DNA of 6,002 nucleotides from an uncultured Clostridia bacterium. GTDB lineage: Bacteria > Bacillota > Clostridia > Peptostreptococcales > Anaerovoracaceae. Position 1 is the first letter of the stretch; each line of letters begins with the position of its first letter. Position numbers and translations under genes: made by a program. The DNA lies in contig CAKQWL010000146.1 in the NCBI GenBank assembly GCA_934278965.1, positions 1-6,002 of the forward strand, read 5' to 3'. Below, piece after piece: positions 1-6,002 of the stretch. The notes under the pieces were generated by a model that saw only the letters and a list, made by a program, of their open reading frames with translations, did not search any database and had not been told where the DNA came from.

Positions 1-60
1 TGCAGCGGTGCCGGCGGGGCCTTTTCGCCGTTTCGGTTATTTCTTCTCTGTTTCTCAGCT
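1..60. other. Downstream edge of the gene set, no feature callable
   Basis: These 60 bases follow the permease stop. On the minus strand there is a 5-base-pair potential stem (CGGCG and CGCCG, nine-base loop) but no T-run inside the window, so a terminator cannot be called. There is no ATG on the minus strand here. Confidence 0.4.
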
Positions 61-1398
61 TTATTCGTTTCTCAGGCTTACGTGCGCGGAAAGATTCATC
101 GCTCTCTTTGCCGGGGAATATCCGGCAAGGACGCCGATACCCGTTGCAAACGCGATCGCAGCAAAGATAAGCCATACCGGAATAATGGAAATGGTTGTTC
201 CGTAGGAGCCAAGACTGTTCAGCGCAATGCTGATCAGGTCTCTCAGAACGGTATTCATCATTAGGGAAAGCGTCAAGCTCAGGATCACCCCAAGCACGCC
301 TCCGATAAATCCGATCATACCGGCCTCCATCAGGAACTGCCTTCGGATATCCCTCAAATTCGCTCCGATGACCTTCATGACACCGATTTCCTTCGTTCTT
401 TCGTAGATCGACATGATCATGGTATTGGTAATACTGAGCGCTGCGACAAAGAGGGAGATCCCGCCGATCCCGCCGAGGATTCCCTGGATCATGTTGGAGG
501 TCTCCTTCATGGAAGCCAGCCAGTCGATCGGGCTGTAGGACTGGTACCCCAGCTCCTTCAGTTCCTTGGAGATTCTTTCCGTATCGTTGATATCTCCGAC
601 ATAAACATATGCCTGATCGTAGGTCCGTGTACCATCCGTAGACCGACTCGATGTAAGCCGCTGACCCTCGGCCTTTGCCGTTTCCTTCATGATTTCGTCC
701 ACTCGGGTAATGTTCATGTAAACACTGTAATCCGGTGAATCATTCTTTGTCTCCAGAAGACCGACGCCCTTCACCTTGTACTGCTTATACTCTACCTTAT
801 TACTGTCATCCGTCTGGCCGGACTGCGGCTTTTGGCCATAGTTGCTGTCCGCCGTCAGGATAATCTTATCCGTTACAACATCCTGTGTTTTGCTGTCGTA
901 ATTGGTACTCTGCGGATTGTAAAACCAGTTCGGGATCTCACTTCCGAAGACCATTGCATCCTTATCCGCAGAAGTAAGATAACGCCCTTCCTGCAATCCG
1001 TAGTTAAACTTCTCAAGAACATCCGGCTTGATACCGATAATCTCTGTTCCTGTGACATACTTGCCGATTCCGATGGTCATATATGTTCTGACAATCGGCG
1101 TTACCGCCGTTACACCGTCCATTTTCTCAATGGATGCCAGTGTTTTGTCCGTAATCTCACCCATCTTTTCACCGTTTGCGCCAGCGTATCCGCCGCCGCC
1201 GCTGTACAGCTGGATCATGTGCAGATCTCCGTAGCTCTGAATCTGCTCTTCGTAACTTTTTGTCATTCCGAATCCAACCGAAAGCATTACGACAACGGCG
1301 CAAGTACCGACCATAACACCGGTAATGGCAAGGAGTGTCCGCGTCTTTCTACGCATCAGGTTTTTTGCACAGAGACTGATTAGATCTCTTATGTTCAT
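61..1398 (-). CDS. MacB/FtsX-type ABC transporter permease
   Basis: Membrane subunit of an ABC system of the MacB/FtsX (type VII, mechanotransmission) class, 445 residues. This class usually couples ATP hydrolysis in the cytoplasm to conformational work outside the membrane rather than moving a substrate through a channel. Visible architecture: a basic cytoplasmic N-terminus (MRRKTR at 15-20), membrane segment 1 at about 21-45, a large external MacB-PCD-like domain at about 46-303 with a Gly-rich stretch (SGGGGYAGANG, 66-76), then membrane segments at about 304-329, 357-382 and 404-427. The hallmark cytoplasmic loop YERTKEIGVMKVIGA (332-346) matches the coupling region of this family. The end, PAKRAMNLSAHVSLRNE, matches the usual PAxxAxxxxPxxALRxE terminus, although the inner Pro is missing. 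The ATG at 1398-1396 is supported by AGGGAG five bases upstream. It is the last gene of the set, 9 bases after the repeat-protein gene. Family assignment is firm; substrate is unknown. Confidence 0.93.
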   Translation of the reverse strand: MNIRDLISLCAKNLMRRKTRTLLAITGVMVGTCAVVVMLSVGFGMTKSYEEQIQSYGDLHMIQLYSGGGGYAGANGEKMGEITDKTLASIEKMDGVTAVTPIVRTYMTIGIGKYVTGTEIIGIKPDVLEKFNYGLQEGRYLTSADKDAMVFGSEIPNWFYNPQSTNYDSKTQDVVTDKIILTADSNYGQKPQSGQTDDSNKVEYKQYKVKGVGLLETKNDSPDYSVYMNITRVDEIMKETAKAEGQRLTSSRSTDGTRTYDQAYVYVGDINDTERISKELKELGYQSYSPIDWLASMKETSNMIQGILGGIGGISLFVAALSITNTMIMSIYERTKEIGVMKVIGANLRDIRRQFLMEAGMIGFIGGVLGVILSLTLSLMMNTVLRDLISIALNSLGSYGTTISIIPVWLIFAAIAFATGIGVLAGYSPAKRAMNLSAHVSLRNE

Positions 1399-1403
1399 CT
1401 CCG

Positions 1404-1409
1404 CTCCCT
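1404..1409 (-). promoter_or_regulatory. Ribosome binding site of the permease gene
   Basis: AGGGAG on the minus strand, five bases before the ATG at 1398-1396. It overlaps the TAG stop of the repeat-protein gene, so terminating ribosomes would be placed directly at the permease start. Confidence 0.8.
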
Positions 1410-3252
1410 ACTCTTTCTCTTCTTCCTGCGCCGGAGCCGCCTTATCCGATTCCACCGCATCCGCATCCGAAGCTGCCGCATCCGATTCCGTCGAAGCGCC
1501 GCTCTCCGCATCAACTCCGATATTCGAATCCTCTTCTGTCGGAACTTCAAAGGACATGTCTTCTAATTCAAGCGCTTTTTCTTTTCTCTTCTTCAGTATC
1601 TTGCGCAGTACTACTGCAAAAATAATTCCTACAACCAGCACGATCGCGCCGATAATCAGTCCCCACGGAATCGCCTTTTCTACCTGCGGCTCGTCATACA
1701 TCCCCGGATCGTCGGAAACCGGCATCTCTGTCACCTCAAAGGTAAACGGGATCTCTGTGTACTGCGCGTCTCCCGCAGCATCCTCGTAAGAGAAAGTGAT
1801 GCTGCCTTCCATCGGTCCAAGTTCCCGCGGAATGAAAGTAAAGCTGTAGCTGTCATTTCGTCCGCTCTCCATATTACCGGCATAATAACTGTTGGATTCC
1901 ATGATATCAAAGTTTCCGGAAGCATTTACCCGAACATTGGCAAGCGTTGTCTTTCCCATGTTGTAGAAGTTCACGGAAGCCGATCCCGGATTCCCGACAT
2001 AGCACTCTGTCGGCGGCACCAATTCATCGATCACGAGCCTTGTCTTCTGCGTAACCGGCACCGAAATCGTGTCTTCCGATGTAAAGGACTTCTGCTCGCT
2101 GTCCTCATAGCTCATCCCAACGGTAATAGCCGTTGTCTGCTGCTCCGCATCATTTTTCGCAGAAAGCGTCAGCGTCTTGCTGTATGTTTTGCCGCCTCCG
2201 ATCTGGTCGATATAAAACGCATTGCTGCTGTGCACCGGCACAAAACTGCCGTCGGAGGAGGAAATCGTAACCTTGACATTGTAAAGGGTCGACTTCGAAG
2301 TATTGATCAGTGAAAGCTGGAGCGGGAACTGTGTACCCGCCTGAACGAAGCTGCCGCCGTAGGAATAATCACTGACCATCAGCTGCGGCGTTCCGACATC
2401 GCTCGGATCATCCTTCTTGCCGCTGCCATGCACCGGAATATAGAAATCTTTCTCGATGCTGGTGGTCTCGTTTTTCGCGTTGATCCCGGAAACAGTCGCT
2501 TTGATGACATAACTCTTATTTTCCGCGCTGGATTCGATCACCAGCGGAAAATCCGCAAAAGCTCTCTTTCCGATCAGAATCGTTCCGAGTCCCTGCGTAT
2601 TGCTGCCGTTATCAATCGAAATTCCATCCGGCAGCTCCAGCTTGAGCTGTGCATTTTTTAAGGAAGAATTTCCGTTGTTATATACTTCCAGCGAGATACT
2701 GTTGCCGCGCCCTGTTTTAAATCCGCCTTCCGGTGTGATGGAGTAACGAATGTCCACGCTGTCGATATAATTTCCGTCCTTCCCCGGCTCCGCCAGATTC
2801 TCGGAAATCACGAGATAAAAGTACTGCGAGGTATAAACCGTTTCTCCGCCTTTTTTCAAGATCAGGCGATAGTTTCTCGTTCCGGTATCGCAGAAGCGCC
2901 TAGTCGTTACTGTGAAAAGCACATCTGCCGTATCGTCTTTCTTGCTGAACGATACATTGGCATTCAAACTGCCGCTGATCGTAAGCCCTTCGTTTTTCTC
3001 AAACTCGAGCACCGCACTGTCAAACGAAAATGCCGTGTCCTTCGTGTTCGTGATCTTAAACTCCAACGAGCACTCCGAGTCCTGTCTCGTATTGGAATCC
3101 CCCGTATTTCTTACTCTCAGATTGAAGTATTCATCCGCATAAACAGCACTGCCGGTATACTGCGGCACGACTGCCGGGAGCAGGACCGCCCCGAAAAGCA
3201 CCATAACGGAAAGTGCTGCTGCAAATACTCTCTTCTTGTGTTCCGCCCTCAT
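1408..3252 (-). CDS. Secreted, C-terminally anchored CARDB-like repeat protein, ABC-associated
   Basis: Predicted extracytoplasmic protein of 614 residues with no recognised enzyme motif. It has a basic n-region (MRAEHKKR), a hydrophobic core at about 9-29 and a likely signal peptidase I site after AVYA at residue 39. The outside part (about 40-510) is beta-rich with about four similar units, near 40-150, 165-275, 288-400 and 405-510. They share phrases such as LEFKITNT, LEVYNNGNSSLKNAQL, LSLINTSKSTLYNVKV and VNFYNMGKTTLANVRV, typical of CARDB/COG1361 Ig-like domains. A membrane segment follows at about 527-549, then a stop-transfer cluster (RKILKKRKEK, 550-559) and an acidic Ala/Ser/Asp/Glu tail to the end. 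Topology would therefore be outside repeats and inside tail. The start ATG overlaps the ATPase stop (ATGA) and has a perfect AAGGAGG six bases away. Lying between the ATPase and permease genes, it is inferred to be an accessory or adaptor subunit of that transporter. The domain name is pattern recognition, not a search result. Confidence 0.88.
   Translation of the reverse strand: MRAEHKKRVFAAALSVMVLFGAVLLPAVVPQYTGSAVYADEYFNLRVRNTGDSNTRQDSECSLEFKITNTKDTAFSFDSAVLEFEKNEGLTISGSLNANVSFSKKDDTADVLFTVTTRRFCDTGTRNYRLILKKGGETVYTSQYFYLVISENLAEPGKDGNYIDSVDIRYSITPEGGFKTGRGNSISLEVYNNGNSSLKNAQLKLELPDGISIDNGSNTQGLGTILIGKRAFADFPLVIESSAENKSYVIKATVSGINAKNETTSIEKDFYIPVHGSGKKDDPSDVGTPQLMVSDYSYGGSFVQAGTQFPLQLSLINTSKSTLYNVKVTISSSDGSFVPVHSSNAFYIDQIGGGKTYSKTLTLSAKNDAEQQTTAITVGMSYEDSEQKSFTSEDTISVPVTQKTRLVIDELVPPTECYVGNPGSASVNFYNMGKTTLANVRVNASGNFDIMESNSYYAGNMESGRNDSYSFTFIPRELGPMEGSITFSYEDAAGDAQYTEIPFTFEVTEMPVSDDPGMYDEPQVEKAIPWGLIIGAIVLVVGIIFAVVLRKILKKRKEKALELEDMSFEVPTEEDSNIGVDAESGASTESDAAASDADAVESDKAAPAQEEEKE
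1444..1489 (-). repeat. Short in-frame degenerate repeat in the acidic tail coding region
   Basis: The plus-strand 10-mer ATCCGATTCC occurs at 1444-1453 and again at 1480-1489, exactly 36 bases (12 codons) apart, with related GCATCCG units between them. On the coding strand this gives the repeated ESD and the Ala/Asp-rich stretch in the cytoplasmic tail of the repeat protein. It looks like local tandem expansion of a low-complexity tail rather than a regulatory site. Confidence 0.6.
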
Positions 3253-3944
3253 TTCTTGCCTCCTTGTTCCACTTTCAAAATGTTTCCGTCTTGTATTGTC
3301 ACAATTTTATCCGCGTACCCCGCGATGCTCCTGTCATGCGTCACCATAATCAGCGTCTGATGATGCTTTCGGACTTCCTTTACAATCAATTCCATGACCT
3401 CTTTGGTGGTGTGGGTGTCCAGATTTCCTGTCGGTTCGTCCGCAAAGATGATTTTCGGTATACCGACAAGCGCTCTTGCAATTCCGACTCGCTGCTGCTG
3501 TCCTCCGGACATCTGCATCGGCTTTCGGTTTTCGTACCCCCTCAATCCTACCGCCGCCAGCGCTTCCTTTGCAAGCTGCACCCTCTTTTTCCGGTCCACA
3601 TTTCGAAAGACCAGCGGCATACTGACATTTTCCAGCGCCGTCAGCATCGGCATCAGGTGATACGCCTGAAAAATAAATCCGATATTTTTCTGCCGGAACA
3701 GCGTGACCTGTTCCTCGTTCAGCTTGTGAATCGGGATCTTGCCGATGTAAATTTCACCCTTGGTCGGTTTTTCGAGACCGGCCACCATGTTCAGAAATGT
3801 CGATTTTCCGGAGCCGGATGTTCCGAGAAAGCACACAATCTCTCCCTGATAGATATCCAGGGAAATATCGTCCAGTGCAACGACCCGTTCTTCACCCATG
3901 CGGTAAATCTTACGGACATTTCTCACTTTAATAAGCGGTTCCAT
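3249..3944 (-). CDS. ABC transporter ATP-binding protein, MacB/LolD type
   Basis: Cytoplasmic ATPase subunit of 231 residues, the usual length for the stand-alone MacB/LolD/FtsE-like group. All catalytic motifs are intact: Walker A GTSGSGKST (41-49), Q-loop glutamine in IFQAYHLMP (Gln93), signature MSGGQQQR (145-152, Met in place of the common Leu), Walker B IIFADE with Glu170, D-loop GNLD (173-176) and H-loop His203 in VTHD. The LxPxLTALENVxxPL-like stretch after the Q-loop (about 97-111) is typical of this subgroup. The ATG at 3944-3942 is preceded by AGGGGGA about four bases upstream. It is the first gene of the three-gene set, and its stop overlaps the start of the repeat-protein gene. 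It should energise the permease encoded two genes downstream. Family and activity are well supported; what the complex acts on is not shown. YtrE- or MacB-like gene symbols would be over-assignment. Confidence 0.95.
   Translation of the reverse strand: MEPLIKVRNVRKIYRMGEERVVALDDISLDIYQGEIVCFLGTSGSGKSTFLNMVAGLEKPTKGEIYIGKIPIHKLNEEQVTLFRQKNIGFIFQAYHLMPMLTALENVSMPLVFRNVDRKKRVQLAKEALAAVGLRGYENRKPMQMSGGQQQRVGIARALVGIPKIIFADEPTGNLDTHTTKEVMELIVKEVRKHHQTLIMVTHDRSIAGYADKIVTIQDGNILKVEQGGKK
3259..3265 (-). promoter_or_regulatory. Ribosome binding site of the repeat-protein gene, inside the ATPase gene
   Basis: A perfect AAGGAGG on the minus strand, six bases before the ATG at 3252-3250. It lies within the last codons of the ATPase gene (the EQGGKK end) and fixes the start that gives a complete signal peptide. 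With the ATGA overlap of stop and start, it implies translational coupling of the two genes. Confidence 0.9.
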
Positions 3945-4042
3945 AGGCTCCCCCTTTCTTTTTCGTCTTTGTCTGCATCATCTCTTTTCTGCTTCTCCCT
4001 CTGTTTCTTCGTCTTTTTGTGCGCTTCGGTGCTTCCGTCCGT
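3945..4042 (-). other. 98-base purine-rich intergenic spacer
   Basis: This gap separates the teichoic acid synthase-like gene from the ABC gene set. Read on the minus strand it is almost all A and G, ending in the ribosome binding site of the ATPase gene. I see no convincing -35/-10 pair and no stem-loop followed by a T-run. The sequence therefore supports neither an independent promoter nor a terminator, and read-through transcription from the upstream gene is possible. Confidence 0.6.
3949..3955 (-). promoter_or_regulatory. Ribosome binding site of the ABC ATPase gene
   Basis: On the minus strand AGGGGGA lies four bases before the ATG at 3944-3942. It is G-rich and a little shorter in spacing than ideal, but it is the only good match near the start and agrees with the family's usual N-terminus. 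Confidence 0.7.
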
Positions 4043-6002
4043 TTATTCGGTGGTCGATAGGATATCCGACGAGCTGTTCCGGTCCACCTGACTGACCTTC
4101 ATCCGTGCCGCATCCTCCGGATTTACCTTTTCAAGCAGTCCGAGAACGGTCGGTCCCAGATAAATGGTGTCCAAAACTTCTCCGTCCAGCGAAATTTTAC
4201 TCTGCTCCGTAAAATTCTCCCCTTTGATATACAGCCGTCCGCCGATTTCCACAATTCCGGTGATCTTAATATCCCGGATACCCATCTTTAATTTCGTCGG
4301 TTCAAACGGGTGGGTCCCTCCGTAAATATAACCCTTGCCGTACAGCATATCGTATTCCAATACCGCCAGATCTTCCAGGTATGTTTCGCTGCTGCGGTGG
4401 TTCTGATGATATTTTACCATCGTCCCTGTATGGATCCCTATTTGATCAAAAACCTCTGCCCCGATCTGGTAAGAATAGAGGTCCTGATCTTTCTTGTCCA
4501 TCTTAAAATTGCTCCAGATCAGATACTCTGTCTTATAAAGATCCCCGCTTGCCACCTCCTGCTCTGTCATATCCAGCGCCGGCAGGTGGTCTCCGTACAT
4601 CACCAGTACGGTCTTTTCATTTCGTTTGGAAAGCTCTTCCGTCAGATTTTCCACAAAGCGATCCATTTCATAAATCTGATTGACATAATACTCATACTGC
4701 CATTTCAGTTCCTCCGTCGGAGCCTCTGTCACGGTGATCTCCGGATTTTCAAGAACCTGCTCCGTCGGATACTTTCCGTGCCCCTGAACCGAAATGGTAT
4801 AAATATAATCCGCACTCTCCGTAGAATCCAGCGCGGTCAGGATTTCATCGATCAGCACATGATCCTTCGCCCAGTTTCTCGGCGTTTTGACCACATTGCT
4901 CATATATTCAAGGCTTGTAAACGTGTCAAAGCCCAAATTGGCAAATACCGTATTTCTCTGATAAAATACCCCCCTGTGATTATGAATCGCATGCGCAGAA
5001 TACCCCAGAGATTTCAAATCATACGCGTAACTCTCACAGGTCTCTTTTCCGAGGATCGATTTGTACGGATACTCTCCCGGCCCAAAGAATTTGACTGACA
5101 TCCCGCAGATCGCTTCAAACTCCGTATTGGCCGTTCCGGCGCCGACCGAAGGTACCGTAAGCCAGCCGGTGGAATACTTCTTCTGTAGCTCGTTCCAGTA
5201 CGGTGCCGCCTCCTTCGAAAGCTGGATCGTATTGATCAAAGACGGATCGATAAAAGACTCCAGCTGCAGAAAAATAACATTCGGCATCTCCTTCGGATCC
5301 GCTTCTTTCGAATCGCCGTTTTCTTTATAAACCTCATCGGTCAATTCACCCGGATCAAAAATATCCAGCATTGTCTGTTCCGAATACCCAGCCGGTTTGC
5401 CGACCCCGGTATTGAGCCAAGTATTGATAAAGCAGTACGGAACACCGTAATCCCGGTATGCGTACGCGAGATTTCCGAAAAAGGTCGCTACTGTTCCCGT
5501 GCGGATCGCAAGCGCACTGGCGCCGCAGGACAGTGCGACGATCAGCGCGAAGGCAATCCCGCTTTTCCGGTAATCAATCCCTTTCTTCTTCGGTGCGAAG
5601 AGAAATACCAGTACGATCACCGCGATCAGCAGCACAGCCAAAACCCCGGCCAATACAATCTCCCCGGTACTGAGATAATTGGTCACGATCGTCAGCCCAT
5701 CCTCAAGAATCGCAAGATCCTTGGTCGTAAACGGGGTCATTCGGTTGGAAAGAATGACGCCGTTTATAATGCCCAGTGCCAGCCAAAGCCCGGAAACGAC
5801 AACATAGACAAAAATCCGCCGTTTTATCAGCACCGCAATCGAAAGCGTGGCAAAAATAATCAGTGTGTTGTAAAAAAATACAAGCGGCGAACCGGTCAAA
5901 AACGCAAATCCGCCGTAAACAGAATGCCGTGCGAGTGATTCTATCGTAAAATTAAGAACCAGCGCCAGTACAGCGCAAAGGCACAGGCTGCTGCGTATGT
6001 AT
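4043..6002 (-). CDS. Lipoteichoic acid synthase family protein (sulfatase fold), 5'-partial
   Basis: Polytopic membrane enzyme of the LtaS/alkaline phosphatase superfamily, expected to transfer glycerol-phosphate or a related phospho-group to an envelope glycan or lipid outside the cell. The frame is open to the window edge, giving 652 complete codons counted from 6001. Five membrane segments are visible at about 4-22, 40-58, 63-84, 115-136 and 148-167, the LtaS layout, so little should be missing. The catalytic domain spans about 239-564. Residues matching LtaS metal and active-site positions are Glu248 (LQLESF, 5258-5260), nucleophile Thr290 (GAGTANTEFE, 5132-5134), Arg349 (FYQRN), His408 (VQGHGKYP) and Asp471-His472 (MYGDHLP, 4586-4591). 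Residues about 575-652 form an extra beta-rich IPT/TIG-like tail. A TTG at 5899 could be taken as a start, but the frame upstream encodes a family-like membrane segment (NFTIESLARHS), so that codon is an internal Leu. The exact polymer made is unknown. Confidence 0.92.
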   Translation of the reverse strand, partial: YIRSSLCLCAVLALVLNFTIESLARHSVYGGFAFLTGSPLVFFYNTLIIFATLSIAVLIKRRIFVYVVVSGLWLALGIINGVILSNRMTPFTTKDLAILEDGLTIVTNYLSTGEIVLAGVLAVLLIAVIVLVFLFAPKKKGIDYRKSGIAFALIVALSCGASALAIRTGTVATFFGNLAYAYRDYGVPYCFINTWLNTGVGKPAGYSEQTMLDIFDPGELTDEVYKENGDSKEADPKEMPNVIFLQLESFIDPSLINTIQLSKEAAPYWNELQKKYSTGWLTVPSVGAGTANTEFEAICGMSVKFFGPGEYPYKSILGKETCESYAYDLKSLGYSAHAIHNHRGVFYQRNTVFANLGFDTFTSLEYMSNVVKTPRNWAKDHVLIDEILTALDSTESADYIYTISVQGHGKYPTEQVLENPEITVTEAPTEELKWQYEYYVNQIYEMDRFVENLTEELSKRNEKTVLVMYGDHLPALDMTEQEVASGDLYKTEYLIWSNFKMDKKDQDLYSYQIGAEVFDQIGIHTGTMVKYHQNHRSSETYLEDLAVLEYDMLYGKGYIYGGTHPFEPTKLKMGIRDIKITGIVEIGGRLYIKGENFTEQSKISLDGEVLDTIYLGPTVLGLLEKVNPEDAARMKVSQVDRNSSSDILSTTE

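Noticed and set aside
15..35. Potential terminator after the permease gene
   Set aside because: Only a five-base-pair stem with a nine-base loop is seen and no T-run follows within the window.
3890..3985. Possible leader peptide starting at the ATGATG in the spacer (about 17 codons overlapping the ATPase start)
   Set aside because: The purine-rich sequence gives a ribosome-binding-like match by chance, the peptide is low-complexity Lys/Gly-rich, and no attenuator stem is visible.
3213..4091. Long plus-strand open frame (292 codons) across the ABC ATPase gene
   Set aside because: It lies opposite a gene with all ABC motifs intact, runs into both neighbours, and its translation is rich in Cys, His, Phe and Arg without any recognisable domain. 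It is an antisense shadow.
4310..5098. Plus-strand open frame (262 codons) opposite the sulfatase domain
   Set aside because: It is antisense to catalytic residues of the synthase-like enzyme, has Ile/Arg/His-rich composition with no known motif, and lacks a convincing ribosome binding site. I treat it as a shadow.
4043..5899. TTG at 5899-5897 as the start of the synthase-like gene
   Set aside because: The frame is open from 5899 to the window edge and encodes a hydrophobic segment followed by NFTIESLARHS, which fits the first membrane segment of this family. The TTG is an internal Leu and the gene is truncated by the window.

Overview
The window looks like chromosomal DNA from a Gram-positive Clostridia-type bacterium (Bacillota), plausibly near Lachnospiraceae. 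The evidence is an LtaS-type lipoteichoic acid synthase family protein, strong AGGAGG-like ribosome binding sites, roughly balanced G+C by eye, and an ABC system paired with a secreted beta-sandwich protein that has a C-terminal anchor. The taxonomic placement is inference from protein style only.

All real genes lie on the minus strand, so transcription runs from high to low coordinates. From 6002 down to 4043 is a five-membrane-segment sulfatase-fold enzyme of the lipoteichoic acid synthase family. It is cut by the window edge at its N-terminus and carries an unusual IPT/TIG-like C-terminal extension. A 98-base purine-rich spacer without a visible promoter or terminator follows. Then comes a tight three-gene set: a MacB/LolD-type ABC ATPase (3944-3249), a large secreted protein with tandem CARDB-like beta-sandwich repeats, a C-terminal membrane anchor and an acidic cytoplasmic tail (3252-1408), and a MacB/FtsX-type permease (1398-61). 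The ATPase and repeat-protein genes overlap by ATGA. The repeat-protein and permease genes are 9 bases apart, with the ribosome binding site overlapping the stop codon.

Taken together, the three-gene set is best read as one envelope-acting ABC machine. The ATPase would power the permease, which has four membrane segments and one large external domain. The repeat protein sits where a MacA/HlyD-type adaptor would be encoded, but it has the opposite architecture (signal peptide first, anchor last). Substrate and role cannot be read from the sequence. The upstream lipoteichoic acid synthase-like gene makes a link to cell-envelope polymers possible but unproven.

I see no RNA genes, mobile elements, CRISPR arrays or origins. 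The most interesting items are the inverted-topology accessory protein of the ABC system and the C-terminal domain on the teichoic acid enzyme.
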